Positions 1 to 6,722 of a stretch of DNA of 23,610 nucleotides are shown piece by piece. The position numbers and the translations under genes were made by a program. Location of the stretch: positions 1 through 23,610 of the forward strand of contig JACRGN010000370.1 in NCBI GenBank assembly GCA_016234205.1, written 5' to 3'. A model generated the notes under the pieces. The model saw only the letters and a program-made list of their open reading frames with translations. It was not told the DNA's origin and did not search any database. Positions within the stretch are counted from its first letter, which is position 1; every line of letters starts with the position of its first letter. Source of the stretch: Nitrospinota bacterium (GTDB lineage Bacteria; Nitrospinota; Nitrospinia; UBA9942).

Positions 1-27
1 AAGCTTTTTTGTTTGAATCTGTTTCAT
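1..27 (-). CDS. 5' end of an unidentified gene running off the left edge
   Basis: On the minus strand an ATG at 27 opens nine codons (MKQIQTKKL) that reach the window edge. A GGAG Shine-Dalgarno sequence (minus strand, 38-35) lies seven bases upstream, which is why I call it a gene start. The ribosome binding site lies within the 3' arm of the inverted repeat at 28-94. The peptide is too short to assign a function. Confidence 0.4.
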
Positions 28-94
28 GGCTATACTCCTTTCTTTGTTTTAGGTTTAAACCAACTCATTATTCTAAAACAGAAAGAGTATAGCC
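28..94 (-). promoter_or_regulatory. 5'UTR hairpin enclosing the ribosome binding site of the left-edge gene
   Basis: GGCTATACTC (28-37) is perfectly complementary to GAGTATAGCC (85-94). The stem continues with TTTCT/AGAAA and GTTTT/AAAAC, interrupted by one single-base and one two-base bulge, giving about 20 pairs around a 24-base loop. In the minus-strand transcript the GGAG of the downstream gene is in the 3' arm, directly before the ATG, so folding would hide it. That it regulates translation is inference. Confidence 0.5.
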
Positions 95-180
95 TCTTTT
101 TTAGAGCTTAACTACTTTCTATAATATAGCAAGCTTTGTGGCAAAAATTAGGTTTTTGTTCATTGTATAATCTTAAAGTT

Positions 181-918
181 ATGTCTACCTTCAATATCTC
201 TTCAAGGCTGACTATCCTCTTTTTAATATCCATAATTTTTAGTGGATGTGCAACAGGGAGATATAGTCATTTTCCATATACTTCCCTTCCATTGTCAAAT
301 CTTGCGATAGAAGATGAGATTAAGAACCTTAAAATTGCAGTGGTTTTGTTTGATATAGAGGATACAAAGATATCAGGCGGACATTATAAGGGCATGATGC
401 AGAAAATACAGCACTGGGATATTAATATACTTGAGAGGCAGAAAGACTCTTTTCTCTTGGGGCTGTCTGAAACTGTAAGCCATTCAATAGCTGATGAGTT
501 TTTAAGGCAGGGTTTAAATGTAATTGTAACCGATGGAAAGGATATAAACCGTCTTAAGGGTCTGGATATAATAGTTACAGGGAAGGTTTCTCAAATTGAA
601 CTGAATGCTTACGCAAATGATTACTGGGAGGCTGTGATTATTTTAAAGGATATTACATTATACCGTCCGAGGGATGAAGCTATGATGTGGATTGGTGATA
701 TTGAAAGGTATTGCAAACTGCCGGATAGCCCTGAAAAACTGGACGGGGCAATGTTCAAAGCTGTATCAAAATTCTTAAAGACATCTATTGAAGAAAAAAG
801 TTATGAGGATTATTTTCAAAAAAGAAAGGATATTACACCTGCAGAAATTGCAGCAAGGCTTTCGGCTATTGATATAATAAAAAAAATTAACTCCGACTCT
901 TTTATAACTTCAAAGTAG
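181..918 (+). CDS. Predicted outer-membrane or periplasmic lipoprotein, unknown function
   Basis: A 245-residue protein with a lipoprotein signal: a short polar N-terminus with Arg9, a hydrophobic stretch at about 10-20 and the lipobox FSGC with Cys23. I start at ATG 181 because the signal peptide begins there. A TTG start at 136 would place 15 poor residues before it. There is no clear Shine-Dalgarno sequence; a TATAAT at 120-125 could be the -10 box. The mature part is mixed alpha/beta without repeats or membrane segments, and I do not recognise its family. The gene overlaps tail-to-tail by 17 bases with the convergent cyclase gene, so there is no terminator between them. Confidence 0.7.
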   Translation: MSTFNISSRLTILFLISIIFSGCATGRYSHFPYTSLPLSNLAIEDEIKNLKIAVVLFDIEDTKISGGHYKGMMQKIQHWDINILERQKDSFLLGLSETVSHSIADEFLRQGLNVIVTDGKDINRLKGLDIIVTGKVSQIELNAYANDYWEAVIILKDITLYRPRDEAMMWIGDIERYCKLPDSPEKLDGAMFKAVSKFLKTSIEEKSYEDYFQKRKDITPAEIAARLSAIDIIKKINSDSFITSK

Positions 919-2641
919 AAACCTTACCCTTTATTGACTTGACCTGATATATATCCATTGCACCCCTTTTACCCCTTACCTGAACCTGTTTTAGTTTCTC
1001 AACATCAAGCTTTAAGCCTTTAAGCTCATTGTAGGTGCTCTCTGTAATCAATATCTGTCCACCCTGAGCTAATCCCTCTAACCTGCTGGCAATATTCACC
1101 CCGTTTCCAACAACGGTGTATTCCATCCTCTTTTCCGAGCCTATGTTGCCAGCGATTACACTTCCTGTATTTACCCCTATGCCGACGGCGAGTTCAACAA
1201 TCCCCCTTTTTCTGTTCTTCATGTTAAGAGCCTTAAGCCTCTCCTGCATCTCCAGTGCTGCTACAACCCCTCTTTTTGCATGGTCTTTATAATATATGGG
1301 CGTCCCGAATATCGCCATCAACCCGTCGCCGATAAATTTATCCAGAGTCCCGCCGTATTTAAATATAACATCAATCATCTCTGCAAAGTATTCATTGAGC
1401 AAATCTACAATATATTCGGGAGGTTTTGCCTCTGTAATCTCTGTAAACCCTCTTATGTCTGAGAATAGGATTGTAACATTCTGCCTCCTCCCGCCAAGCG
1501 ATATGGTCTTTGCCTTATTCATTATCTCATCTACTATCTGCGGTGAGAGGAACCTCTGATATATCCCCCTCTTTCTCTCCTCTTCCCTTATATTTTCATA
1601 GAGCTTGGCATTCTCTATGGCGATAGCGGCATGACAGGCAAATGTGTGCAGTAGTTCCTCATCCCCTTTTGTAAAGGGCAGGTTCTCATGTTTATTTATA
1701 ACCTGTATTACCCCAATCATCTTTTCCTTTGAATAAAGCGGAACGCATAGGATTGACCTCGTCTTGAATCCAGTTTTTCTGTCAACCCTCTGATTGAATC
1801 TCGGTTCATTTTTTACATCATTTACGATAATCGCCTTCCCTGTCTTTGCCACCCAGCCGGCAATCCCCTCCCCTACCTTGAGCTTTATCTTCTTTACCTT
1901 TTCACCCTTTTCGCCGAGGGCAATTCTAAAAATAAGCTCCTTTTCATCTTCATCAAGGAGGAGGACAGAGCTTACCTCAGCCTTCATGACCTCTGTCGCA
2001 TTATGCATTACCACCTTTAACAATGGGTCTAAATCAAGGATAGAGTTTATATTCCTGCTGATCTCGGAAAGCGTATTAAGCTCATTTATCTTTTTGAGGG
2101 ATGTATCAAAAAGTCGGGCATTTTCAATTACTATGGATATATTATTGGCAAGGATATTCAGTATTCTAAGGTCGTCATCAACAAAAGGTGAATATAATTC
2201 CTTATTTATAACCTCTAAGACACCTATCGCCACATTTTTTACGAGCAGAGGGGTGCATAATATATTATGGGTTTCATATTTTAGCTTTTGGCTGATGGAT
2301 TTCTTGAACCTCTTATCTTTATAAACATCATTGGCAATAATAGATTTTTTATTCTTGAACACCCAGCCGGCAATCCCCTCACCTACCCTTAACTTATATT
2401 TTTTAATTTCCTCCGACTTCTCACCTTTTGTAACCTTAAACTCTAAAAGTCCCGTATCCTTATTTTGTAAGATTATTGAGCCTGCATCTGTATGCAGCGC
2501 CTCCATTACACGGTCCATCATGGCATCCAGAACCCTGTTAAAATTAAATGGGGCTATGGCTACCTGACTCACCTGCTGGAGAATCCTTAACTGGAACTCC
2601 TTTATCCTGGCAATGCTTTCTTGTGACTTTATTTTTTCCAC
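902..2641 (-). CDS. GAF-GAF-class III adenylate cyclase
   Basis: A 579-residue signalling protein that should make cyclic AMP from ATP. Two GAF domains (about 30-178 and 200-345) share the motif VGEGIAGWV at 86-94 and 256-264. A catalytic domain follows at about 385-566. The class III residues are all present: metal-binding Asp395 (FSDIRGF) and Asp439 (FIGDG), the purine-recognising pair Lys435 and Thr509 typical of bacterial adenylate cyclases, and the transition-state residues Asn516 and Arg520 (VNIASR). It should therefore be active and specific for ATP rather than GTP. There is no signal peptide or membrane segment, so it is cytoplasmic and gated by whatever binds the GAF domains. It starts at GTG with a GAGAGA sequence upstream. 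The ligand is not predictable. Confidence 0.9.
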   Translation of the reverse strand: MEKIKSQESIARIKEFQLRILQQVSQVAIAPFNFNRVLDAMMDRVMEALHTDAGSIILQNKDTGLLEFKVTKGEKSEEIKKYKLRVGEGIAGWVFKNKKSIIANDVYKDKRFKKSISQKLKYETHNILCTPLLVKNVAIGVLEVINKELYSPFVDDDLRILNILANNISIVIENARLFDTSLKKINELNTLSEISRNINSILDLDPLLKVVMHNATEVMKAEVSSVLLLDEDEKELIFRIALGEKGEKVKKIKLKVGEGIAGWVAKTGKAIIVNDVKNEPRFNQRVDRKTGFKTRSILCVPLYSKEKMIGVIQVINKHENLPFTKGDEELLHTFACHAAIAIENAKLYENIREEERKRGIYQRFLSPQIVDEIMNKAKTISLGGRRQNVTILFSDIRGFTEITEAKPPEYIVDLLNEYFAEMIDVIFKYGGTLDKFIGDGLMAIFGTPIYYKDHAKRGVVAALEMQERLKALNMKNRKRGIVELAVGIGVNTGSVIAGNIGSEKRMEYTVVGNGVNIASRLEGLAQGGQILITESTYNELKGLKLDVEKLKQVQVRGKRGAMDIYQVKSIKGKVSTLKL

Positions 2642-2768
2642 GGCAATTCTCTCTCAATTCCCCCAAATAATAATACCGTATCAGAAAAATAGCAATAAGA
2701 TTTTTTGAAAAAAGAGAAACCCTGCTTTCTATATTGGTTTGAAAGGATGTTTTCCAGTTAGAAAATAC

Positions 2769-2797
2769 TTGCATTTAGAAAATTTGAGGTTTATATT
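2769..2797 (+). promoter_or_regulatory. Sigma-70-type promoter for rubrerythrin
   Basis: TTGCAT (2769-2774), a 17-base spacer and TATATT (2792-2797). A start site near 2804 would leave a leader of about 20 bases carrying the strong AAAGGAGGG ribosome binding site at 2806-2814. No clear operator palindrome was seen around it. Confidence 0.55.
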
Positions 2798-2823
2798 CAA
2801 TACCGAAAGGAGGGATAAAAATT

Positions 2824-3327
2824 ATGAGAAAGATGACAGAACAGAATTTAAGGGCAGCATTTGCAGGGGAGAGCCAGGCACATATGAAGTATCTGATATT
2901 TTCCGACAAGGCAGAGAAAGAGGGGAAGCCAAATGTAGCAAGATTATTCAAGGCAATATCCTTTGCAGAACAGGTCCATGCCACAAACCATTTTAAGACA
3001 CTGCATGACCTTGAAGATACCTCTGCAAATCTGCAGGCAGCAATAGATGGAGAAACCTTTGAGGTTGAAGAGATGTATCCTGCCTATGATGCAGTAGCTA
3101 AACTTCAGGGGGAAAAGGGGGCGATACAGAGCATATATGGTGCCCTAGAGACGGAGAAGGTTCATGCGAAGATGTATAAAAATGCAAAAGATGCCGTAAG
3201 CAGCGGCAAAGATTTAACCCTCGGCAATGTTCATATATGCGAGGTGTGCGGTTATACTGTAGAAGGTGAGGCGCCGGATACCTGCCCGGTATGCAAAGCA
3301 AAGAAGGATAGATTTAAAAAGTTTTAA
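2824..3327 (+). CDS. Rubrerythrin
   Basis: Rubrerythrin reduces hydrogen peroxide in the cytoplasm of anaerobes, taking electrons from rubredoxin or NADH-linked reductases. The 167 residues show the four-helix diiron domain with ligands in the expected pattern: Glu16, Glu49xxHis52, Glu80xxGlu83 and Glu111xxHis114. A C-terminal rubredoxin-like iron site follows (Cys139xxCys142, Cys154xxCys157). This is the short form, without the longer insertions of some family members. The ribosome binding site is AAAGGAGGG, ten bases before the ATG. A rubredoxin-like gene follows on the same strand and is a plausible electron donor or partner. Confidence 0.95.
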   Translation: MRKMTEQNLRAAFAGESQAHMKYLIFSDKAEKEGKPNVARLFKAISFAEQVHATNHFKTLHDLEDTSANLQAAIDGETFEVEEMYPAYDAVAKLQGEKGAIQSIYGALETEKVHAKMYKNAKDAVSSGKDLTLGNVHICEVCGYTVEGEAPDTCPVCKAKKDRFKKF

Positions 3328-3396
3328 AGGTTGAGGTTGAGGCTAAGGTCAAGGAAAGAACATTATAAATCTTAACCTCATCCTTAACCTTAACCT
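3328..3396. repeat. AGGTTA-hexamer inverted repeat, copy 1
   Basis: The left arm (3328-3354) is built of six-base units: AGGTTG, AGGTTG, AGGCTA, AGGTCA, AGG. The right arm (3371-3396) is the near complement, with units such as TAACCT. Several differences between the arms are A/G swaps that keep G-U pairs in RNA. It starts directly after the rubrerythrin stop. Related copies are at 3771-3830 and 20468-20525. Confidence 0.8.
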
Positions 3397-3421
3397 GAAA
3401 ATTATTTAAAGGGAGGTTATT

Positions 3422-3757
3422 ATGGGTAAATGGAAATGCGGTGGGTGCGGCTATATACATGACGGTGCAGAGGCACCAAATAAATGTCCGAAATGCGGTG
3501 CACCAAAAGAAAAGTTTGAAAAACTGCCTGATGATAAGGCACAGCTTGTAGAGAGGTCAAGATTAACAAATGGACTTCATCAAAAGCTCTATACACTATT
3601 AGATGAGGTATCGGCTGTATGTGATAAAGGAATAGAAGATAATTTAGACCCGACCTGTATGGACATATTTAAGAGGATGAAAGACTGCTCATGGACTACA
3701 AAGCAGATGATAAAGGCAGAGATACAGGGGCATATAGGCAAAGGGAAATGGGGATAA
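3422..3757 (+). CDS. Rubredoxin-like domain protein with a helical C-terminal domain
   Basis: A 111-residue protein. The N-terminus is a compact rubredoxin-like single-iron site (Cys6xxCys9, Cys22xxCys25) resembling the C-terminal knuckle of rubrerythrin. Residues 40-111 are predicted helical and contain three more cysteines (67, 79, 89) and two histidines (53, 104). I do not recognise this second half. AGGGAGG eight bases upstream supports the ATG. It follows rubrerythrin on the same strand after a hairpin repeat, so electron transfer to rubrerythrin is a reasonable inference. The extra cysteines could hold a second metal site or disulfides; this is unproven. Confidence 0.8.
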   Translation: MGKWKCGGCGYIHDGAEAPNKCPKCGAPKEKFEKLPDDKAQLVERSRLTNGLHQKLYTLLDEVSAVCDKGIEDNLDPTCMDIFKRMKDCSWTTKQMIKAEIQGHIGKGKWG

Positions 3758-3770
3758 TAAGGATGGTTGG

Positions 3771-3838
3771 AGGTTAAAGGTTGAGGCTAAGGTTAAGGAA
3801 ATTCTAAACCTAAACCTCAGCCTTAACCTATCTTTTTT
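3771..3838 (+). terminator. AGGTTA-hexamer hairpin, copy 2, acting as a likely terminator
   Basis: The left arm is at 3771-3798 (AGGTTAA, AGGTTG, AGGCTA, AGGTTA, AGG) and the near-complementary right arm at 3804-3830. TCTTTTTT follows at 3831-3838. Stem plus U-tract fits an intrinsic terminator for the rubredoxin-like gene, located between it and the convergent TatD/radical SAM gene. It belongs to the same repeat family as 3328-3396 and 20468-20525. Confidence 0.6.
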
Positions 3839-3842
3839 AGAT

Positions 3843-5231
3843 TTATCCTACAACATTATATCTCCTCTCTCTAAACTTAACCCCTAATTCTTTCTCTGCA
3901 ATTTCCTTGCACTTTTCCTCATCAATTTCAGCGACATCCACAATTGTGGCTACCACCTCAGGTATATATTTCTTTGCCTCTTTTATAAATTCTTTAACTG
4001 CCTCATAGGTGCCGTTCTTGAATACAGGGTGGCATATTTCATTATATTTTTCACTATTCTCTGCATTTAAACTTATGGAGATAGTATCTATAATCCCCTT
4101 TAACTCAGGGAGGATATTTCTCTTATTTATAAGATTTCCATGCCCATTGGTATTAAGCCTTATCTTGCATCGTGAGCCTGTCGAACCGGACATCTCTTTA
4201 ATCTTTTTTGATACCTCTTTAATTAAACTTAGTCTTAATGTAGGCTCTCCGTATCCGCAGAATACAACCTCGTCATATACATTTGGGTCGCCTATTTTCT
4301 TAATAATCTCCTCTGCTGACGGCTCACCTTCAAGTTTCAGATTATACCCCTGAACCCATGGGTCTGAAATTCTGGTACAGAAGAAGCATTCATTTGTGCA
4401 TCTGTTAGTAATGTTAAGATAAAGGGAATTTCTTATCTTATATGTAATCCTGCCCATTTTATCAGGTCTTCCGATTCTAAATAGATTATAAACATTTAAT
4501 TCAATTATCCTTTCAATATCTTCAAGACTTAATCCCTTCGCCTCTGCGATTTTTTCTGCCACATATCTTACATAGGCAGGTTCATTTCTCTTGCCCCGCA
4601 TCTGCTGAGGGGCGAGATATGGACAGTCAGTTTCTGTAAGTAGTCTATTTGTCGGAATAGATTTTACAACATTTCTTAATCTTTCTGCATTTGGATATGT
4701 AACAGGTCCTGCAAATGAGATATAAAATCCCATATCCATGCACCTCCTTGCCATATCCTCATCCCCCGAAAAGTAGTGCATAATGCCACCTACTTCAGAA
4801 ACACCCTCATCTTTTAATATTTTAAGTGTATCCTCCCTTGCATCACGGCTGTGGACAATTACAGGTTTTTTAAATTCCTTTGCTATCCTTATCTGATTTA
4901 TAAACTCCCTTTGCTGAATATCCCTTGGAGAGTAATCTTTATAATAATCAAGCCCTATCTCACCTACTGCAACCACCTTCGGGTCAGAGAGCAGCTCTCT
5001 TATCTCTTTATAAGTCTCAATAGTTACTTCCCTTACCTCATGGGGATGGATGCCAGCAGATGCATAGATGAAGTCGTATCTTCTTGCAAGTTCTAAAGCA
5101 GTCCTGCTTCCAGAGAGGTCATTGCCGACATCAATTATCAGGGATATGCCTGAATCAACAGCCCTTTTTATGACATCTTCTCTATCCCCATCAAATTGTG
5201 GCATCTCAAGATGGGCATGAGTATCAATCAT
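3843..5231 (-). CDS. TatD-family hydrolase fused to a radical SAM domain
   Basis: Two enzymes in one 462-residue chain. Residues 1-253 are a TatD metal-dependent hydrolase with metal ligands His5 and His7 (DTHAH), Glu91 (GEIGLDYY), His127 (VIVHSRD), His152 and Asp202 (TETDCPYLAP). Residues about 262-462 are a radical SAM domain with the iron-sulfur motif Cys278xxxCys282xxCys285 and the glycine motif GYGEP. TatD-associated radical SAM proteins are a known family, but their reaction is unknown to me. I start at ATG 5231, two residues before the DTHAH motif. The alternative GTG at 5261 lies inside an intergenic repeat. Residues 348-354 (SGSTGSR) come from a repeat-like insert. CcdA is upstream on the same strand. 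Confidence 0.9.
   Translation of the reverse strand: MIDTHAHLEMPQFDGDREDVIKRAVDSGISLIIDVGNDLSGSRTALELARRYDFIYASAGIHPHEVREVTIETYKEIRELLSDPKVVAVGEIGLDYYKDYSPRDIQQREFINQIRIAKEFKKPVIVHSRDAREDTLKILKDEGVSEVGGIMHYFSGDEDMARRCMDMGFYISFAGPVTYPNAERLRNVVKSIPTNRLLTETDCPYLAPQQMRGKRNEPAYVRYVAEKIAEAKGLSLEDIERIIELNVYNLFRIGRPDKMGRITYKIRNSLYLNITNRCTNECFFCTRISDPWVQGYNLKLEGEPSAEEIIKKIGDPNVYDEVVFCGYGEPTLRLSLIKEVSKKIKEMSGSTGSRCKIRLNTNGHGNLINKRNILPELKGIIDTISISLNAENSEKYNEICHPVFKNGTYEAVKEFIKEAKKYIPEVVATIVDVAEIDEEKCKEIAEKELGVKFRERRYNVVG
4171..4187 (-). repeat. REP-like GTTCGACAGGCTCACG element inside the TatD/radical SAM gene
   Basis: The minus-strand sequence GGTTCGACAGGCTCACG encodes GSTGSR in frame within the radical SAM domain. 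It resembles the TTCGACAGGCTCA elements commonly found between genes in many bacterial genomes, and also the element at 23060-23081 in this window (13 of 15 core bases agree). Confidence 0.6.
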
Positions 5232-5245
5232 AACACTCACTATTA

Positions 5246-5327
5246 AGCCACAAATTTTCACGAATTGATACGAATGAAAATGGAATTTTTTTTATAAGAT
5301 TTGTGAAATTCGTGTTCATTCGTGGCT
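5246..5327. repeat. CGTGTTCATTCGTGGCT inverted repeat, copy 1
   Basis: Left arm 5246-5276 begins AGCCACAAATTTTCACGAAT; right arm 5302-5327 ends CGTGTTCATTCGTGGCT. It lies between the ccdA stop and the TatD/radical SAM start. A second copy is at 7942-8021. Confidence 0.8.
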
Positions 5328-5334
5328 AAAACCT

Positions 5335-6084
5335 CTAATATCCTATCTTAATATCCCAGCCTAAATTGTATTTTGAAAAAAGGGAGGTAACAATAGTTAA
5401 GGAGTTTGTCATAAGGATTACACCGAGGAGGACAAGAAAAACACCGCTCATTATGGATATAAAGTTCATCCATCTGTTGAGTTTTTTAAAATAAGCAAGA
5501 AAGGAATTAACTGCAAAGGATGTAAGAAGTAAGGGGAGTCCCAGTCCTGCAGAATATGCTGCAAGCAGTTCAATGCCTGTAATCACGGATTCCTTTGTGC
5601 TGGCAATAAGCAGGATAGAGCCGAGTATTGGACCAATGCATGGAGTCCATCCTGCTGCAAATGCAACGCCTACAAGAAATGTCCCGAGATAGCCTGCAGG
5701 CTTATTCTGAATCTGCACACGCTTTTCGGACATAAGAAACTTTAGTTTCATGACACCCATAAAATATAACCCTAATATTATTATAATAACCCCGCCGACC
5801 TTTCTTATTAAATCCTGCTTTGTAAGAAAGAACCTGCCTACAGATGTGGCACCGGCTCCGAGCATTATGAATATAAAAGAGAACCCTGCGATAAAGATAA
5901 TAGAGTTCTTAACAGTAAGCCATCTTATCTCTTTTTTGTTATCAGTAGATGTAAGCTCGTCATAGGTCAGCCCTGTGATGAAGGTAATATAAAATGGAAT
6001 GACTGGAAGGACGCAGGGGGATACAAACGACAGAAGCCCTGCCAAAAAAGCCATAATAAAAGATACATCTGGTGCAAATCCCAT
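5335..6084 (-). CDS. ccdA: CcdA-type thiol:disulfide membrane transporter
   Basis: A 249-residue polytopic membrane protein that passes reducing power from cytoplasmic thioredoxin across the inner membrane, for example for cytochrome c maturation. The redox cysteines are in the expected motifs: Cys24 (FVSPCVLPVIP) and Cys149 (GWTPCIGPILG). About six membrane segments can be seen. It has no periplasmic DsbD-type domains, so it is the short CcdA form. The ribosome binding site is weak. The pentaheme cytochrome at 21907-23058 would need reduced cysteines for haem attachment and is a plausible beneficiary. The gene symbol is by family resemblance. Confidence 0.88.
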   Translation of the reverse strand: MGFAPDVSFIMAFLAGLLSFVSPCVLPVIPFYITFITGLTYDELTSTDNKKEIRWLTVKNSIIFIAGFSFIFIMLGAGATSVGRFFLTKQDLIRKVGGVIIIILGLYFMGVMKLKFLMSEKRVQIQNKPAGYLGTFLVGVAFAAGWTPCIGPILGSILLIASTKESVITGIELLAAYSAGLGLPLLLTSFAVNSFLAYFKKLNRWMNFISIMSGVFLVLLGVILMTNSLTIVTSLFSKYNLGWDIKIGY

Positions 6085-6152
6085 GCTTTTATAATATCAA
6101 AAACCAAAGAAAATGGAAGATAAATTAATTACATAGAAGGTATATATTTCTA

Positions 6153-6164
6153 TTGTTATAACAA
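6153..6164. promoter_or_regulatory. Perfect 12-base palindrome between ccdA and the receptor remnant
   Basis: TTGTTATAACAA is a perfect palindrome about 70 bases upstream of ccdA and 115 bases before the receptor fragment. It could be an operator. In AT-rich DNA such a palindrome can also arise by chance. Confidence 0.25.
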
Positions 6165-6219
6165 CCTTTCTTATAATTATATTCCATACTTGAAATAATT
6201 TCACTTTACACTTATAATT

Positions 6220-6267
6220 AACAGGCTGTTGAAAAAGTAACAATGAAGGAAAAATCAACAGCCTGTT
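6220..6267. repeat. AACAGGCTGTTGA inverted repeat
   Basis: AACAGGCTGTTGA (6220-6232) is exactly complementary to TCAACAGCCTGTT (6255-6267) across a 22-base spacer. It ends 12 bases before the start of the truncated receptor. There is no transposase and no clear U-tract. It may be a MITE-like element or a hairpin repeat. Confidence 0.75.
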
Positions 6268-6279
6268 AAGATTAAATAA

Positions 6280-6722
6280 ATGATAAATCACAGCAGAATA
6301 AGGGTATGTTTGCTGTTCATTTTATTTCTATCTTTCTCTGTCCCTGCCATTGCAGAGGAGGATTACGAAGAAGCACTTACAATGGAACTGGAAGAGTTAA
6401 TGGAAACGAAGGTTTCTATAAGCTCCCTCCGTCCAAAACCGCTCTATAAATCACCGGGAACGGTAAGCGTAATTACTTCCAAAGATATTTCAAATATGCC
6501 CGCAAGGCAACTCACTGATATACTAAAAACAGTACCTGGCTTTGATGTCAGGTATAATAACTTCGGAGAATATTTTGTCTCCTCCGGAGGTGTAGATAAC
6601 CCCTCCAATATATTGATGATGATAAATGGACACCGTTATAACGACTTTTACACCGGCGGTGCGATTTACGACATCCCTGTGGACAATTTTGAAAAGGTAG
6701 AAATAATGGTCTTTGCATGCAA
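6280..6722 (+). pseudogene. TonB-dependent receptor, truncated after the plug domain
   Basis: The reading frame starts with a signal peptide (hydrophobic 9-21, likely cut after Ala25 in PAIA) and a TonB-box-like acidic stretch. A receptor plug follows at about 55-143, with VSVITSKDISNMPARQLTDI and PGFDV as recognisable motifs. It breaks off near position 6709, at KVEIM, where complete receptors continue into the barrel of roughly 500 or more residues. The open frame runs on to 6846 but only antisense through the ychF-like gene, so that tail is not receptor. No ribosome binding site is evident. An outer-membrane barrel cannot form, so I call it a remnant. Confidence 0.8.

Noticed and set aside
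1794..2324. A 176-codon open frame antisense to the cyclase gene
   Set aside because: It mirrors the GAF coding region, has no recognisable protein features and the cyclase frame is fully supported.
2544..2774. A minus-strand frame overlapping the cyclase start
   Set aside because: It has no family resemblance and overlaps the conserved N-terminus of the cyclase in another frame.
3328..3830. AGGTTA hexamers as telomere-like tandem repeats or a CRISPR array
   Set aside because: The units are only four or five per arm, face each other as inverted arms and have no regular unique spacers.
5232..5261. An upstream GTG start for the TatD/radical SAM protein
   Set aside because: It lies inside the intergenic repeat and adds ten residues before the normal TatD N-terminus.
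6220..6267. The 13-base inverted repeat as an insertion sequence
   Set aside because: There is no transposase gene or target duplication; only the hairpin-like arms are visible.
6097..6291. A 64-codon minus-strand frame upstream of ccdA
   Set aside because: It spans an inverted repeat and AT-rich spacer, lacks a ribosome binding site and overlaps the receptor start.
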